From Prevotella sp. UBA746 (lineage in GTDB: Bacteria > Bacteroidota > Bacteroidia > Bacteroidales > Bacteroidaceae), in assembly GCA_002298545.1 (NCBI GenBank), contig DBKQ01000088.1:20096-26516 (forward strand): a DNA stretch of 6,421 nucleotides, written 5' to 3'. The notes under the pieces are model-generated. The model did no database searches. It had not been told where the DNA came from and was given only the letters and a program-made list of their open reading frames with translations. This document shows, piece after piece, positions 1 to 6,036 of this stretch. Every line of letters starts with the position of its first letter. Positions within the stretch are counted from its first letter, which is position 1. The position numbers and the translations under genes were made by a program.

Positions 1-16
1 TGTTTCACGTGAAACA
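1..16. other. parS: parS centromere-like site (ParB binding)
   Basis: The first 16 bases read TGTTTCACGTGAAACA, a perfect palindrome. It is identical to the well-known bacterial parS consensus (TGTTNCACGTGAAACA) bound by the CTPase clamp ParB/Spo0J. ParB loads here, spreads along the DNA and works with ParA and SMC to segregate the replication origin region. The site lies 8 bp beyond the mnmG stop codon, between mnmG and whatever lies left of the window. An exact 16-bp match is very unlikely by chance. The family-level role is established knowledge; that it works in this organism is inferred. parS sites usually cluster near oriC, so the window may be origin-proximal. Confidence 0.88.
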
Positions 17-24
17 TTAATCTA

Positions 25-1896
25 CTATCTTCCAAGTAAAACAAGCATTACGTTTATATCGCTTGGCGAAACGCCAGGGATTCTGCTTGCCTGAGCAAGA
101 GTGTCAGGGTTGATTTTTTTAAGCTTTTGTCGAGCCTCGGTAGAAAGCTGCTGCATCTCTTCATATTTAAATCTTCCTTTGATTTTTATATCCTCAAGTC
201 TGTGCATCTTGTCGGCAATCATTTTTTCTCTTTCGATATATCCTTTATACTTCATTCTGATTTCTGCGGCTTCGGCAATTTCCTCCTTACGGTTATTTGG
301 CGCATTTAGAATTTCTTTTAATCCAGAAGCTATTTCAGAAAGATTTTGTAGGTTAATCTGTGGACGTGCGATAAGATCGATGAGTTTCGTTCCTTCTCGT
401 AGTGGGGTGGTGCCAAGTGCTTCAAGAGCACTGTTTACATCCTTTGGCTTAACAGATGTCGTTTTGCAGAATTCAATGATTCTTTCGATTCCACTTTTCT
501 TTTCCATCCACCAGTCGTATCTGTCTCTTTTAGCCAATCCGATAGAATATGCCTTCTCTGTAAGTCTTGCGTCGGCATCATCTTGTCGGAGTAAGATTCT
601 ATATTCGGCGCGACTCGTAAACATACGGTAAGGCTCATCGACACCTTTCGTAACAAGGTCGTCGATCAACACACCGATATAAGCCTCGTCGCGGTGTAGA
701 ATAAATGGTTCGCCGCCTCCACTCTTCAGAGCTGCATTTATACCGGCAATAGTTCCTTGTCCTCCAGCTTCTTCATATCCTGTTGTTCCGTTTACCTGTC
801 CAGCAAAGAACAATCCGTCGACAATCTTTGATTCCAAGCTATGGTTAAGCTGTGTCGGATCAAAGAAATCATATTCTATAGCATATCCGGGTCGGTAGAT
901 CTTTACATCTCTAAGGGCCGGTATCTTCTTCAGCGCTTCAATTTGAATTTCCATTGGCATGCTCGAAGAAAATCCGTTTAGATACATCTCGTTGGTCGTC
1001 TCGCCTTCAGGTTCGAGAAACAGAGGATGCTGTTCCTTGTCCGGGAACGTCATCAACTTAGTTTCAATCGACGGGCAATACCTCGGACCGATACTTTTAA
1101 TCTGTCCATTATATAAAGGAGAGTCGGGTAGACCCTTCATTAGAGTTTCGTGAACCATCTTGTTCGTATAGCAAGTCCAGCACGGCAACTGTTCCAGTAC
1201 CCTATGCTTTCCCATAAAGCTAAACTGATGGAAGTCCGTTTCACCATTTTGAATTTCCAAATCCTCAAAATGGACCGAGCGTCGGTCAATTCTTACAGGA
1301 GTTCCTGTTTTCATTCTTTCCGAATGAATGCCATGGCGAGTAATGCTTTCGGTAAAACCAGTAACGGCAGGTTCCGCTATTCGTCCTCCGGGAAGCTTGT
1401 GGCGCCCGATGTGCATCAGTCCGTTAAGAAACGTTCCAGCGGTAACGACGACACACCTGGCATTGAGAGTAACGCCCCATACAGTGCGAACTCCAGTTGC
1501 CGCGCCGTTCTCCACGAGCAGTTCCTCAGCCTGGTCTTGCCAAATATCGAGATTGTCGGTATTGTCGAGCACCGTGCGCCATTGCCATATAAATTTTCCT
1601 CGGTCGCATTGCGCCCTCGGGCTCCATACCGCCGGTCCTTTAGAACGGTTAAGCATACGGAACTGAATAGCCGTGGCATCAGTAACGCGAGCCATCTCTC
1701 CGCCGAGGGCATCAATCTCTCTCACAATCTGTCCTTTTGCGATACCACCCACGGCAGGGTTGCAGCTCATCTGTCCGATTTTGTTCATATCCATAGTTAC
1801 AAGACAGGTCTTTGCGCCCATGTTAGCAGAGGCCACAGCAGCCTCGCAACCGGCGTGTCCGCCGCCTATAACCAGTACGTCATATTTAAAATTCAT
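25..1896 (-). CDS. mnmG: tRNA uridine-5-carboxymethylaminomethyl modification enzyme MnmG (GidA)
   Basis: This complete 623-residue protein is normal length for MnmG. With MnmE it installs the (carboxymethyl)aminomethyl group on C5 of wobble uridine U34 in a subset of tRNAs, using FAD, NADH and methylene-tetrahydrofolate in the cytoplasm. The N-terminal FAD-binding Rossmann motif is GGGHAG (residues 11-16), followed by the CNPAVGG block with Cys45. GidA signature 1 is GPRYCPSIETK (270-280, Cys274). Signature 2 spans 365-389 (AGQVNG, then GYEEAGGQG). Cys45 and Cys274 match the two conserved cysteines of the E. coli enzyme. The helical C-terminus (about 550-623) corresponds to the MnmE- and tRNA-contacting domain. 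The start is chosen because MNFKYDVLVIGGG puts the FAD motif at the expected distance. No Shine-Dalgarno site is visible; the upstream bases are A/T-rich. It is divergent from the frd operon, and its stop (TAG) is 8 bp from parS. No intrinsic terminator is visible before the window edge. Confidence 0.98.
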   Translation of the reverse strand: MNFKYDVLVIGGGHAGCEAAVASANMGAKTCLVTMDMNKIGQMSCNPAVGGIAKGQIVREIDALGGEMARVTDATAIQFRMLNRSKGPAVWSPRAQCDRGKFIWQWRTVLDNTDNLDIWQDQAEELLVENGAATGVRTVWGVTLNARCVVVTAGTFLNGLMHIGRHKLPGGRIAEPAVTGFTESITRHGIHSERMKTGTPVRIDRRSVHFEDLEIQNGETDFHQFSFMGKHRVLEQLPCWTCYTNKMVHETLMKGLPDSPLYNGQIKSIGPRYCPSIETKLMTFPDKEQHPLFLEPEGETTNEMYLNGFSSSMPMEIQIEALKKIPALRDVKIYRPGYAIEYDFFDPTQLNHSLESKIVDGLFFAGQVNGTTGYEEAGGQGTIAGINAALKSGGGEPFILHRDEAYIGVLIDDLVTKGVDEPYRMFTSRAEYRILLRQDDADARLTEKAYSIGLAKRDRYDWWMEKKSGIERIIEFCKTTSVKPKDVNSALEALGTTPLREGTKLIDLIARPQINLQNLSEIASGLKEILNAPNNRKEEIAEAAEIRMKYKGYIEREKMIADKMHRLEDIKIKGRFKYEEMQQLSTEARQKLKKINPDTLAQASRIPGVSPSDINVMLVLLGR

Positions 1897-1931
1897 AAAT
1901 AATAAAACATTAAAGTCGTCTCAAACAGGCG

Positions 1932-1966
1932 CAAATTTAAGAATTTAAATTGAAATTTTACACAAA
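1932..1966 (-). promoter_or_regulatory. Candidate mnmG promoter (Bacteroidetes -7/-33 type)
   Basis: On the minus strand, TAAATTTG (1939-1932) fits the Bacteroidetes -7 consensus TAnnTTTG. A TTTG (1966-1963) lies upstream, but the spacer is 23 bp rather than the usual 19-21, so this is a weaker match. It would start transcription near 1926 and leave a leader of about 30 nt before the mnmG start codon. Its -33 box is only 3 bp from the -33 box of the divergent frd promoter. Confidence 0.45.
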
Positions 1967-1969
1967 TAC

Positions 1970-2000
1970 TTTGATTTATCGCTAATTTGGAGTATATTTG
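1970..2000 (+). promoter_or_regulatory. frdCAB promoter (Bacteroidetes -33/-7 type)
   Basis: TTTG (1970-1973), a 19-bp spacer and TATATTTG (1993-2000) match the Bacteroidetes primary sigma consensus (TTTG, then TAnnTTTG). Transcription should start a few bases downstream, at about 2004-2007. That leaves an untranslated leader of roughly 145 nt before frdC, long enough to hold regulation. It is the only full-consensus plus-strand match I found between mnmG and frdC. The match is seen in the sequence; the start site is inferred. Confidence 0.78.
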
Positions 2001-2021
2001 CATGCCTGTTAGCTTTCTGTC

Positions 2022-2089
2022 ATACTTATAACAAAGTATTACGGATAATAACAGCGGTAGGTTTGCACGGCGTTGCAAGCCTCTGCAAC
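2022..2089 (+). promoter_or_regulatory. Structured frd leader with phased TGCA repeats and alternative hairpins
   Basis: The predicted frd 5' leader holds three inverted repeats. ATACTT/AAGTAT (2022-2027 and 2034-2039) makes a 6-bp stem. Further on, GGTTTGCA (2060-2067) pairs with TGCAAGCC (2074-2081) around a 6-nt loop: 8 bp with one G-U. The overlapping GTTGCA (2072-2077) pairs with TGCAAC (2084-2089), also around a 6-nt loop. The last two share bases 2072-2081 and cannot form together. As DNA they read as two overlapping TTGCA-N6-TGCAA palindromes with TGCA cores exactly 10 bp apart (2064, 2074, 2084). This could be a protein operator on one helix face, an RNA switch or simple transcript-stabilising structure. 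No U-tract follows, so it is not an intrinsic terminator. I recognise no named riboswitch. The repeats are seen; the function is unknown. Confidence 0.5.
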
Positions 2090-2152
2090 CATACATTATA
2101 ATTGGAAAAATTAATTAATTCAAACTTTTAATATTTAAATTTCATTCAATTT

Positions 2153-2830
2153 ATGTGGTTATGTAATTCATCTATTGGAAGGAAAGTCGTGATGTCCGTA
2201 ACAGGAGTTGCGCTTATCCTGTTCTTGACGTTCCACATGTCAATGAACATCGCAGCCCTTTTCTCGGGCGATGCCTACAACATGATTTGCGAGTTCCTCG
2301 GTGCCAACTGGTATGCCCTTGTTGCCACTCTCGGTCTTGCAGCTCTTGCAGTGATTCACATTGTGTATGCCTTCTGGCTTACGATGCAGAACAGAAGAGC
2401 GCGCGGCTCAGAGCGCTATGAGGTAACGACCCGTCCGGCAGGAGTGGAGTGGGCTTCACAGAACATGCTCGTCCTCGGTATCGTAATTATCCTCGGACTG
2501 CTGCTCCACCTCTTCAACTTCTGGTACAACATGATGTTTGCCGAGCTAACAGGCATCACTGTGGCACATGATCCGGCAGACGGTTTCGCTTACATTCAGG
2601 ACACCTTCTCATGCCCTGTATATGTAGTGCTCTACATCGTATGGCTCGTTGCCCTGTGGTTCCACCTCTCTCACGGATTCTGGAGCGCAATGCAGACCTT
2701 CGGATGGAACGGCAAGACATGGTTCTGCCGCTGGAAGGTAATCGGAATCGTTTATACAACGCTCCTTTGCCTCGGCTTCCTCGTAGTAGTGCTTTGCTTC
2801 TATGGCAGAAGCCTTTGCGGATGCTGCTAA
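2153..2830 (+). CDS. frdC: Fumarate reductase / succinate dehydrogenase cytochrome b subunit (b558 family)
   Basis: This 225-residue membrane anchor carries two b haems and exchanges electrons between menaquinol and the FrdB iron-sulphur chain in the cytoplasmic membrane. Five hydrophobic helices are visible at about 13-33, 54-77, 103-125, 154-177 and 195-217. Four histidine positions suit bis-His dihaem ligation: His28 (LTFHMSMN), His69 (AVIHIVYAFW), His119 (LLHLFNFWY) and His171 or His174 (WFHLSHGFW). This is close to the pattern of the Bacillus subtilis and Wolinella dihaem anchors. The start MWLCNSSIGRKVVMSVTG is typical of Bacteroidales homologues. It is first in an operon ordered C-A-B, as in Wolinella frdCAB, with 41 bp to frdA. 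One oddity is a cysteine-rich tail (Cys222, 224 and 225). The sdhC name is also used; the sequence does not fix the physiological direction, but an anaerobic Bacteroidales host favours fumarate reduction. Confidence 0.95.
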   Translation: MWLCNSSIGRKVVMSVTGVALILFLTFHMSMNIAALFSGDAYNMICEFLGANWYALVATLGLAALAVIHIVYAFWLTMQNRRARGSERYEVTTRPAGVEWASQNMLVLGIVIILGLLLHLFNFWYNMMFAELTGITVAHDPADGFAYIQDTFSCPVYVVLYIVWLVALWFHLSHGFWSAMQTFGWNGKTWFCRWKVIGIVYTTLLCLGFLVVVLCFYGRSLCGCC

Positions 2831-2836
2831 TACATT

Positions 2837-2864
2837 TATAATTCATAATTTATAATTCATAATT
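2837..2864 (+). repeat. Two tandem copies of a 14-bp A/T-rich unit between frdC and frdA
   Basis: TATAATTCATAATT occurs twice in perfect head-to-tail copies (2837-2850 and 2851-2864), followed by a degenerate partial copy (CGTAATTA) that runs into the frdA start codon. It fills most of the 41-bp gap. The sequence is almost pure A/T and partly self-complementary. It may act as an unstructured ribosome-loading leader or mRNA-processing region, or be a product of replication slippage. I know of no defined function. Confidence 0.75.
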
Positions 2865-2871
2865 CGTAATT

Positions 2872-4854
2872 ATGGCTAAGACAATAGATTCAAGAATTCC
2901 AGAAGGCCCAGTGGCCGAGAAATGGACTAACTATAAAGCTCACCAGCGCTTGGTGAACCCTAAGAACAAACTGAAGCTCGACATCATCGTTGTTGGTACA
3001 GGTCTGGCAGGAGCCAGTGCAGCAGCCAGCCTTGGCGAGATGGGCTTCAACGTTCTAAACTTCTGTATTCAGGATTCTCCACGCCGTGCTCACTCTATCG
3101 CAGCACAGGGAGGTATCAATGCAGCAAAGAACTATCAGAACGACGGCGACTCCGTTTACCGTCTTTTCTATGATACCGTAAAGGGAGGCGACTACCGCGC
3201 TCGTGAGGCAAACGTATACCGCCTTGCAGAGGTCAGCAACAATATCATCGACCAGTGTGTAGCCCAGGGCGTACCGTTCGCCCGTGAATACGGCGGTATG
3301 CTTGCCAACCGTTCATTCGGAGGTGCACAGGTATCACGTACCTTCTATGCAAAGGGACAGACCGGTCAGCAGCTCTTGCTCGGTGCCTATTCTTCATTGA
3401 GCGCACAGGTACACTCAGGTCGTGTAAAACTCTACACCCGTTACGAGATGGAAGATGTGGTAATCGTAGACGGACGTGCTCGCGGTATCATCGCCAAGAA
3501 CCTCGTTACCGGTAAGCTGGAGCGCTTCTCAGCAAACGCCGTAGTAATCGCTACCGGTGGATACGGAAACACATACTTCCTTTCAACAAACGCCATGGGC
3601 TGCAACTGTACAGCTGCCGTTCAGTGCTACCGCAAGGGAGCTTACTTTGCTAACCCTTCATACGTGCAGATTCACCCAACATGTATCCCTGTACACGGCG
3701 ACAAGCAGTCGAAGCTGACCCTTATGTCGGAGTCTCTGCGTAACGACGGTCGTATCTGGGTTCCAAAGAAGATAGAAGATGCCAAGGCTCTTCAGGCTGG
3801 AACAAAGAAGGGATCGGACATTCCGGAAGAAGACCGCGACTACTATTTGGAGCGCCGTTATCCGGCATTCGGAAACCTCGTTCCTCGCGACGTTGCATCC
3901 CGTGCAGCCAAGGAGCGTTGCGACAAGGGCTTCGGCGTGAACAACACCGGTCTTGCCGTATTCCTCGACTTCTCTGAGTCAATCAACCGCCTCGGCATCG
4001 ACGTTATCCGTCAGCGCTACGGCAACCTCTTTGATATGTATGAGGAGATTACCGATGTTAATCCTGGTGAGATAGCAAACGAAATCAACGGTGTGAAGTA
4101 TTATAACCCGATGATGATCTATCCTGCAATCCACTACACGATGGGTGGTATCTGGGTAGACTACGAGTTGATGACATCCGTAACCGGTCTGTTCGCTATC
4201 GGTGAGTGTAACTTCTCCGACCACGGCGCAAACCGCCTCGGTGCTTCAGCCCTCATGCAGGGACTTGCCGACGGATACTTCGTACTTCCTTACACAATCC
4301 AGAACTACCTTGCCGACCAGGCAATTTGGCCGCATATCCCGACCGACCGTCCGGAGTTCGACGAGGCAGAGAAGGGCGTTCAGGCAGAAATCGACCGCTT
4401 GATGAATATCCATGGAAAGCGCTCCGTAGACTCAATCCACAAGGAGCTCGGTCATATCATGTGGGAGCACGTAGGAATGGGTCGTACCGCCGAAGGCTTG
4501 AAGGAAGGACTGGAACTCATCAAGAAGCTCCGCAAGGAATTCAACACCAACCTGTTCATCCCAGGTTCAAAGGAAGGACTCAACGTGGAGCTCGACAAGG
4601 CAATCCACCTTCGCGACTTCCTCGTAATGGGCGAACTTGTAGCCTACGATGCACTCTCTCGTAACGAGTCATGCGGTGGTCACTTCCGTGAGGAATACCA
4701 GACAGAAGAGGGCGAGGCAAAGCGCGACGACGAGAACTACTTCTACGTTGGCTGCTGGGAGTATCAGCAGAACGACGAAACCGCTCCTGAGCTTATCAAG
4801 GAACCTCTCCACTATGAGGCTATCAAGGTTCAGACACGTAACTATAAGAACTAA
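2872..4854 (+). CDS. frdA: Fumarate reductase / succinate dehydrogenase flavoprotein subunit
   Basis: This complete 660-residue catalytic subunit interconverts fumarate and succinate on the cytoplasmic side of the membrane complex. The N-terminal dinucleotide fold has VVGTGLAG (40-47). In AHSIAAQGG, His74 is at the position that carries covalently bound FAD in this family. Active-site elements are visible in order: QIHPT (His268), SESLRNDG (Glu287, Arg290), VPRDVASRA with the likely proton-shuttle Arg339, AIHYTMGGI (His421), and GANRLGASAL (Arg455), the last also contacting FAD. The helical C-terminal domain (about 500-600) and its end (YFYVGCWE) look intact. The length is close to the Wolinella and Bacillus type (about 600-660) and longer than E. 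coli FrdA. It lies 41 bp after frdC and 35 bp before frdB, with no promoter or terminator between, so it is co-transcribed. Residue roles come from family knowledge; the residues are read directly. Confidence 0.97.
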   Translation: MAKTIDSRIPEGPVAEKWTNYKAHQRLVNPKNKLKLDIIVVGTGLAGASAAASLGEMGFNVLNFCIQDSPRRAHSIAAQGGINAAKNYQNDGDSVYRLFYDTVKGGDYRAREANVYRLAEVSNNIIDQCVAQGVPFAREYGGMLANRSFGGAQVSRTFYAKGQTGQQLLLGAYSSLSAQVHSGRVKLYTRYEMEDVVIVDGRARGIIAKNLVTGKLERFSANAVVIATGGYGNTYFLSTNAMGCNCTAAVQCYRKGAYFANPSYVQIHPTCIPVHGDKQSKLTLMSESLRNDGRIWVPKKIEDAKALQAGTKKGSDIPEEDRDYYLERRYPAFGNLVPRDVASRAAKERCDKGFGVNNTGLAVFLDFSESINRLGIDVIRQRYGNLFDMYEEITDVNPGEIANEINGVKYYNPMMIYPAIHYTMGGIWVDYELMTSVTGLFAIGECNFSDHGANRLGASALMQGLADGYFVLPYTIQNYLADQAIWPHIPTDRPEFDEAEKGVQAEIDRLMNIHGKRSVDSIHKELGHIMWEHVGMGRTAEGLKEGLELIKKLRKEFNTNLFIPGSKEGLNVELDKAIHLRDFLVMGELVAYDALSRNESCGGHFREEYQTEEGEAKRDDENYFYVGCWEYQQNDETAPELIKEPLHYEAIKVQTRNYKN

Positions 4855-4889
4855 TATTGTCAACTCGTCATTTAAAAATTAAGAAAACA

Positions 4890-5645
4890 ATGGAAAAAAA
4901 TATATCATTCACATTGAAATTCTGGCGTCAGAACGGTCCTCAGGCAGAAGGACATTTTGACACACGCGAGATGAAGGACATTCCTACAGATACCTCATTC
5001 CTTGAGATGCTCGACATCCTTAACGAGCAGCTCATCGAGGAGGGCAAGGAGCCTTTCGTATTCGACCACGACTGCCGCGAGGGTATCTGCGGTATGTGTT
5101 CACTCTACATCAACGGACACCCACACGGACCAAACACCGGAGCCACCACTTGTCAGCTCTATATGCGTAAGTTCAACGACGGCGACGTTATCACCGTTGA
5201 GCCATGGCGTTCAGCAGCATTCCCAATCATCAAGGACTGTATGGTAGACCGCGGCGCATTCGACAAGATTATGCAGGCAGGCGGCTACATCAGCGTGCGC
5301 ACAGGTCAGGCACAGGATGCCAATGCTATCCTTATCTCAAAGGAGGCAGCCGACGAGGCAATGGACTGTGCTACATGTATTGGTTGTGGAGCATGCGTAG
5401 CAGCTTGTAAAAACGGCTCTGCAATGCTTTTCGTAAGCTCTAAGGTAAGTCAGTTCGCCCTGCTGCCGCAAGGCCGTCCAGAGGCCGCAAAACGCGCCAA
5501 GGCGATGATTATGAAGATGGAGGAGCTTGGCTTCGGTAACTGTACCAACACCCGTGCCTGCGAGGCAGAGTGTCCAAAGCACGAGTCAATCTCCAACATT
5601 GCCCGTCTGAACCGTGAATTCATCAAGGCAAAGCTGGCTGACTAA
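4890..5645 (+). CDS. frdB: Fumarate reductase / succinate dehydrogenase iron-sulphur subunit
   Basis: This 251-residue electron-transfer subunit links FrdC haems to FrdA FAD through three clusters. The N-terminal ferredoxin domain has DCREGICGMC plus a later Cys (Cys62, 67, 70, 88), the [2Fe-2S] ligands. The last gap is 17 residues, longer than the 11 in E. coli FrdB because of an HPHGPNTGATT-type insert. The C-terminal domain has CIGCGACVAAC (Cys163, 166, 169, 173) and later Cys218, 224 and 228 (CPKHE). By homology, 163/166/169/228 bind [4Fe-4S] and 173/218/224 bind [3Fe-4S]. An extra Cys160 precedes the motif. The start at ATG 4890 (MEKNISFTLKFW) is preferred over the in-frame TTG at 4857, which adds 11 unconserved-looking residues and sits 2 bp after the frdA stop. 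The preceding A-rich bases suit Bacteroidetes initiation. It is last in the operon, with a terminator 27 bp after its stop codon. Confidence 0.97.
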   Translation: MEKNISFTLKFWRQNGPQAEGHFDTREMKDIPTDTSFLEMLDILNEQLIEEGKEPFVFDHDCREGICGMCSLYINGHPHGPNTGATTCQLYMRKFNDGDVITVEPWRSAAFPIIKDCMVDRGAFDKIMQAGGYISVRTGQAQDANAILISKEAADEAMDCATCIGCGACVAACKNGSAMLFVSSKVSQFALLPQGRPEAAKRAKAMIMKMEELGFGNCTNTRACEAECPKHESISNIARLNREFIKAKLAD

Positions 5646-5671
5646 TTTAGCATATTTTTTTAAATCATAGC

Positions 5672-5712
5672 AAGAGGCATCCACGGATATATTTTCGTGT
5701 GATGCCTTTTTT
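5672..5712 (+). terminator. Intrinsic terminator of frdCAB
   Basis: AGGCATC (5675-5681) plus CACG (5682-5685) pairs with CGTG (5696-5699) and GATGCCT (5701-5707), with a single bulged T at 5700 and a 10-nt loop. A run of T follows (5707-5712), and flanking A residues can extend the stem into it. This is a standard Rho-independent terminator just after frdB and closes the operon. Confidence 0.9.
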
Positions 5713-5856
5713 CATTCCTTTTTTGTAATATAGCCTGTTTAATTCATCGGGTGATATACATTATCCTATGAATTATATAGGATAGAGCTGTTGCATTTTT
5801 ATAATATTTCTCCGTCCATTTAGCTACTAAAAACAAGAAAAAGTTTTTTCCGTTTT
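5713..5856. other. A/T-rich intergenic stretch with two weak inverted repeats
   Basis: I see no gene here. TATCCTAT (5762-5769) and ATAGGATA (5777-5784) form a perfect 8-bp inverted repeat around a 7-nt loop, with no U-tract after it. Further on, AAAAAC (5829-5834) and GTTTTT (5852-5857) flank GAAAAA (5837-5842) and TTTTTC (5845-5850), which could fold into a low-stability A/U stem. No full-consensus Bacteroidetes promoter is apparent in this part. Confidence 0.4.
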
Positions 5857-5944
5857 TACCCTCACACCCTCACACTTTGCCCCGAAACGCCCTGTATATC
5901 GGTGTTTCAGATGGTGAGGGATAGTGTGAGGGATGGTGAGGGTA
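5857..5944. repeat. 88-nt imperfect inverted repeat of CCCTCAC / GTGAGGG units
   Basis: The left arm 5857-5876 carries CCCTCAC twice with an 8-bp period. The right arm 5923-5944 is its near-exact reverse complement: 18 of 20 left-arm bases match, in blocks of 10 and 8, and the mismatched centre is 2 nt longer on the right. A third GTGAGGG (5914-5920) is extra. Nested inside, GAAACGCC (5884-5891) pairs with GGTGTTTC (5901-5908), 8 bp with one G-U, around a 9-nt loop. If transcribed it would fold into a long two-part hairpin. It lies 23 bp upstream of the -33 box of the next gene. It could be a dispersed intergenic repeat, an operator array, or a small RNA or attenuator. I see no coding potential and assign no function. 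Confidence 0.65.
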
Positions 5945-5967
5945 GACACTGTATTTTCCCCTTTTTC

Positions 5968-5998
5968 TTTGCACTTTCACGGAAAATCCATAACTTTG
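5968..5998 (+). promoter_or_regulatory. Promoter of the AAA-ATPase-like gene (Bacteroidetes -33/-7 type)
   Basis: TTTG (5968-5971), a 19-bp spacer and TAACTTTG (5991-5998) match the Bacteroidetes promoter consensus fully, with the same spacing as the frd promoter. Predicted transcription starts near 6002-6005, giving a leader of about 33 nt to the ATG at 6037. With the frdB terminator upstream, this makes the last gene an independent transcription unit. Confidence 0.8.
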
Positions 5999-6036
5999 CG
6001 GAAAATCATTATATCGAATGAATTAATCGTCAGATT

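Noticed and set aside
1..16. The palindrome after mnmG as an intrinsic terminator
   Set aside because: It has no loop bases and no T-tract follows on the minus strand within the window. The exact parS match explains it better.
1150..1902. 250-residue open frame on the plus strand inside mnmG
   Set aside because: It is antisense to a fully convincing MnmG, shows no recognisable domain, and has low-complexity Ser/Arg-rich composition typical of a shadow frame.
2002..2031. Nine-codon leader peptide (MPVSFLSYL) in the frd leader
   Set aside because: Its ATG lies at or before the predicted transcription start, so it would probably not be translated, and it has no attenuation-like codon run.
4857..4889. 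Upstream TTG start extending frdB by 11 residues
   Set aside because: The extra residues do not look like the family N-terminus. ATG at 4890 gives the expected MEKNISFTLKFW start.
5829..5857. A/T stem as a terminator for either direction
   Set aside because: The stem is nearly all A/T and thermodynamically weak, and the frd operon already has a strong terminator upstream.
5913..5942. Canonical G-quadruplex in the GTGAGGG array
   Set aside because: Only three GGG runs are present, so just a weak two-tier structure could form. It is noted only as a possibility.
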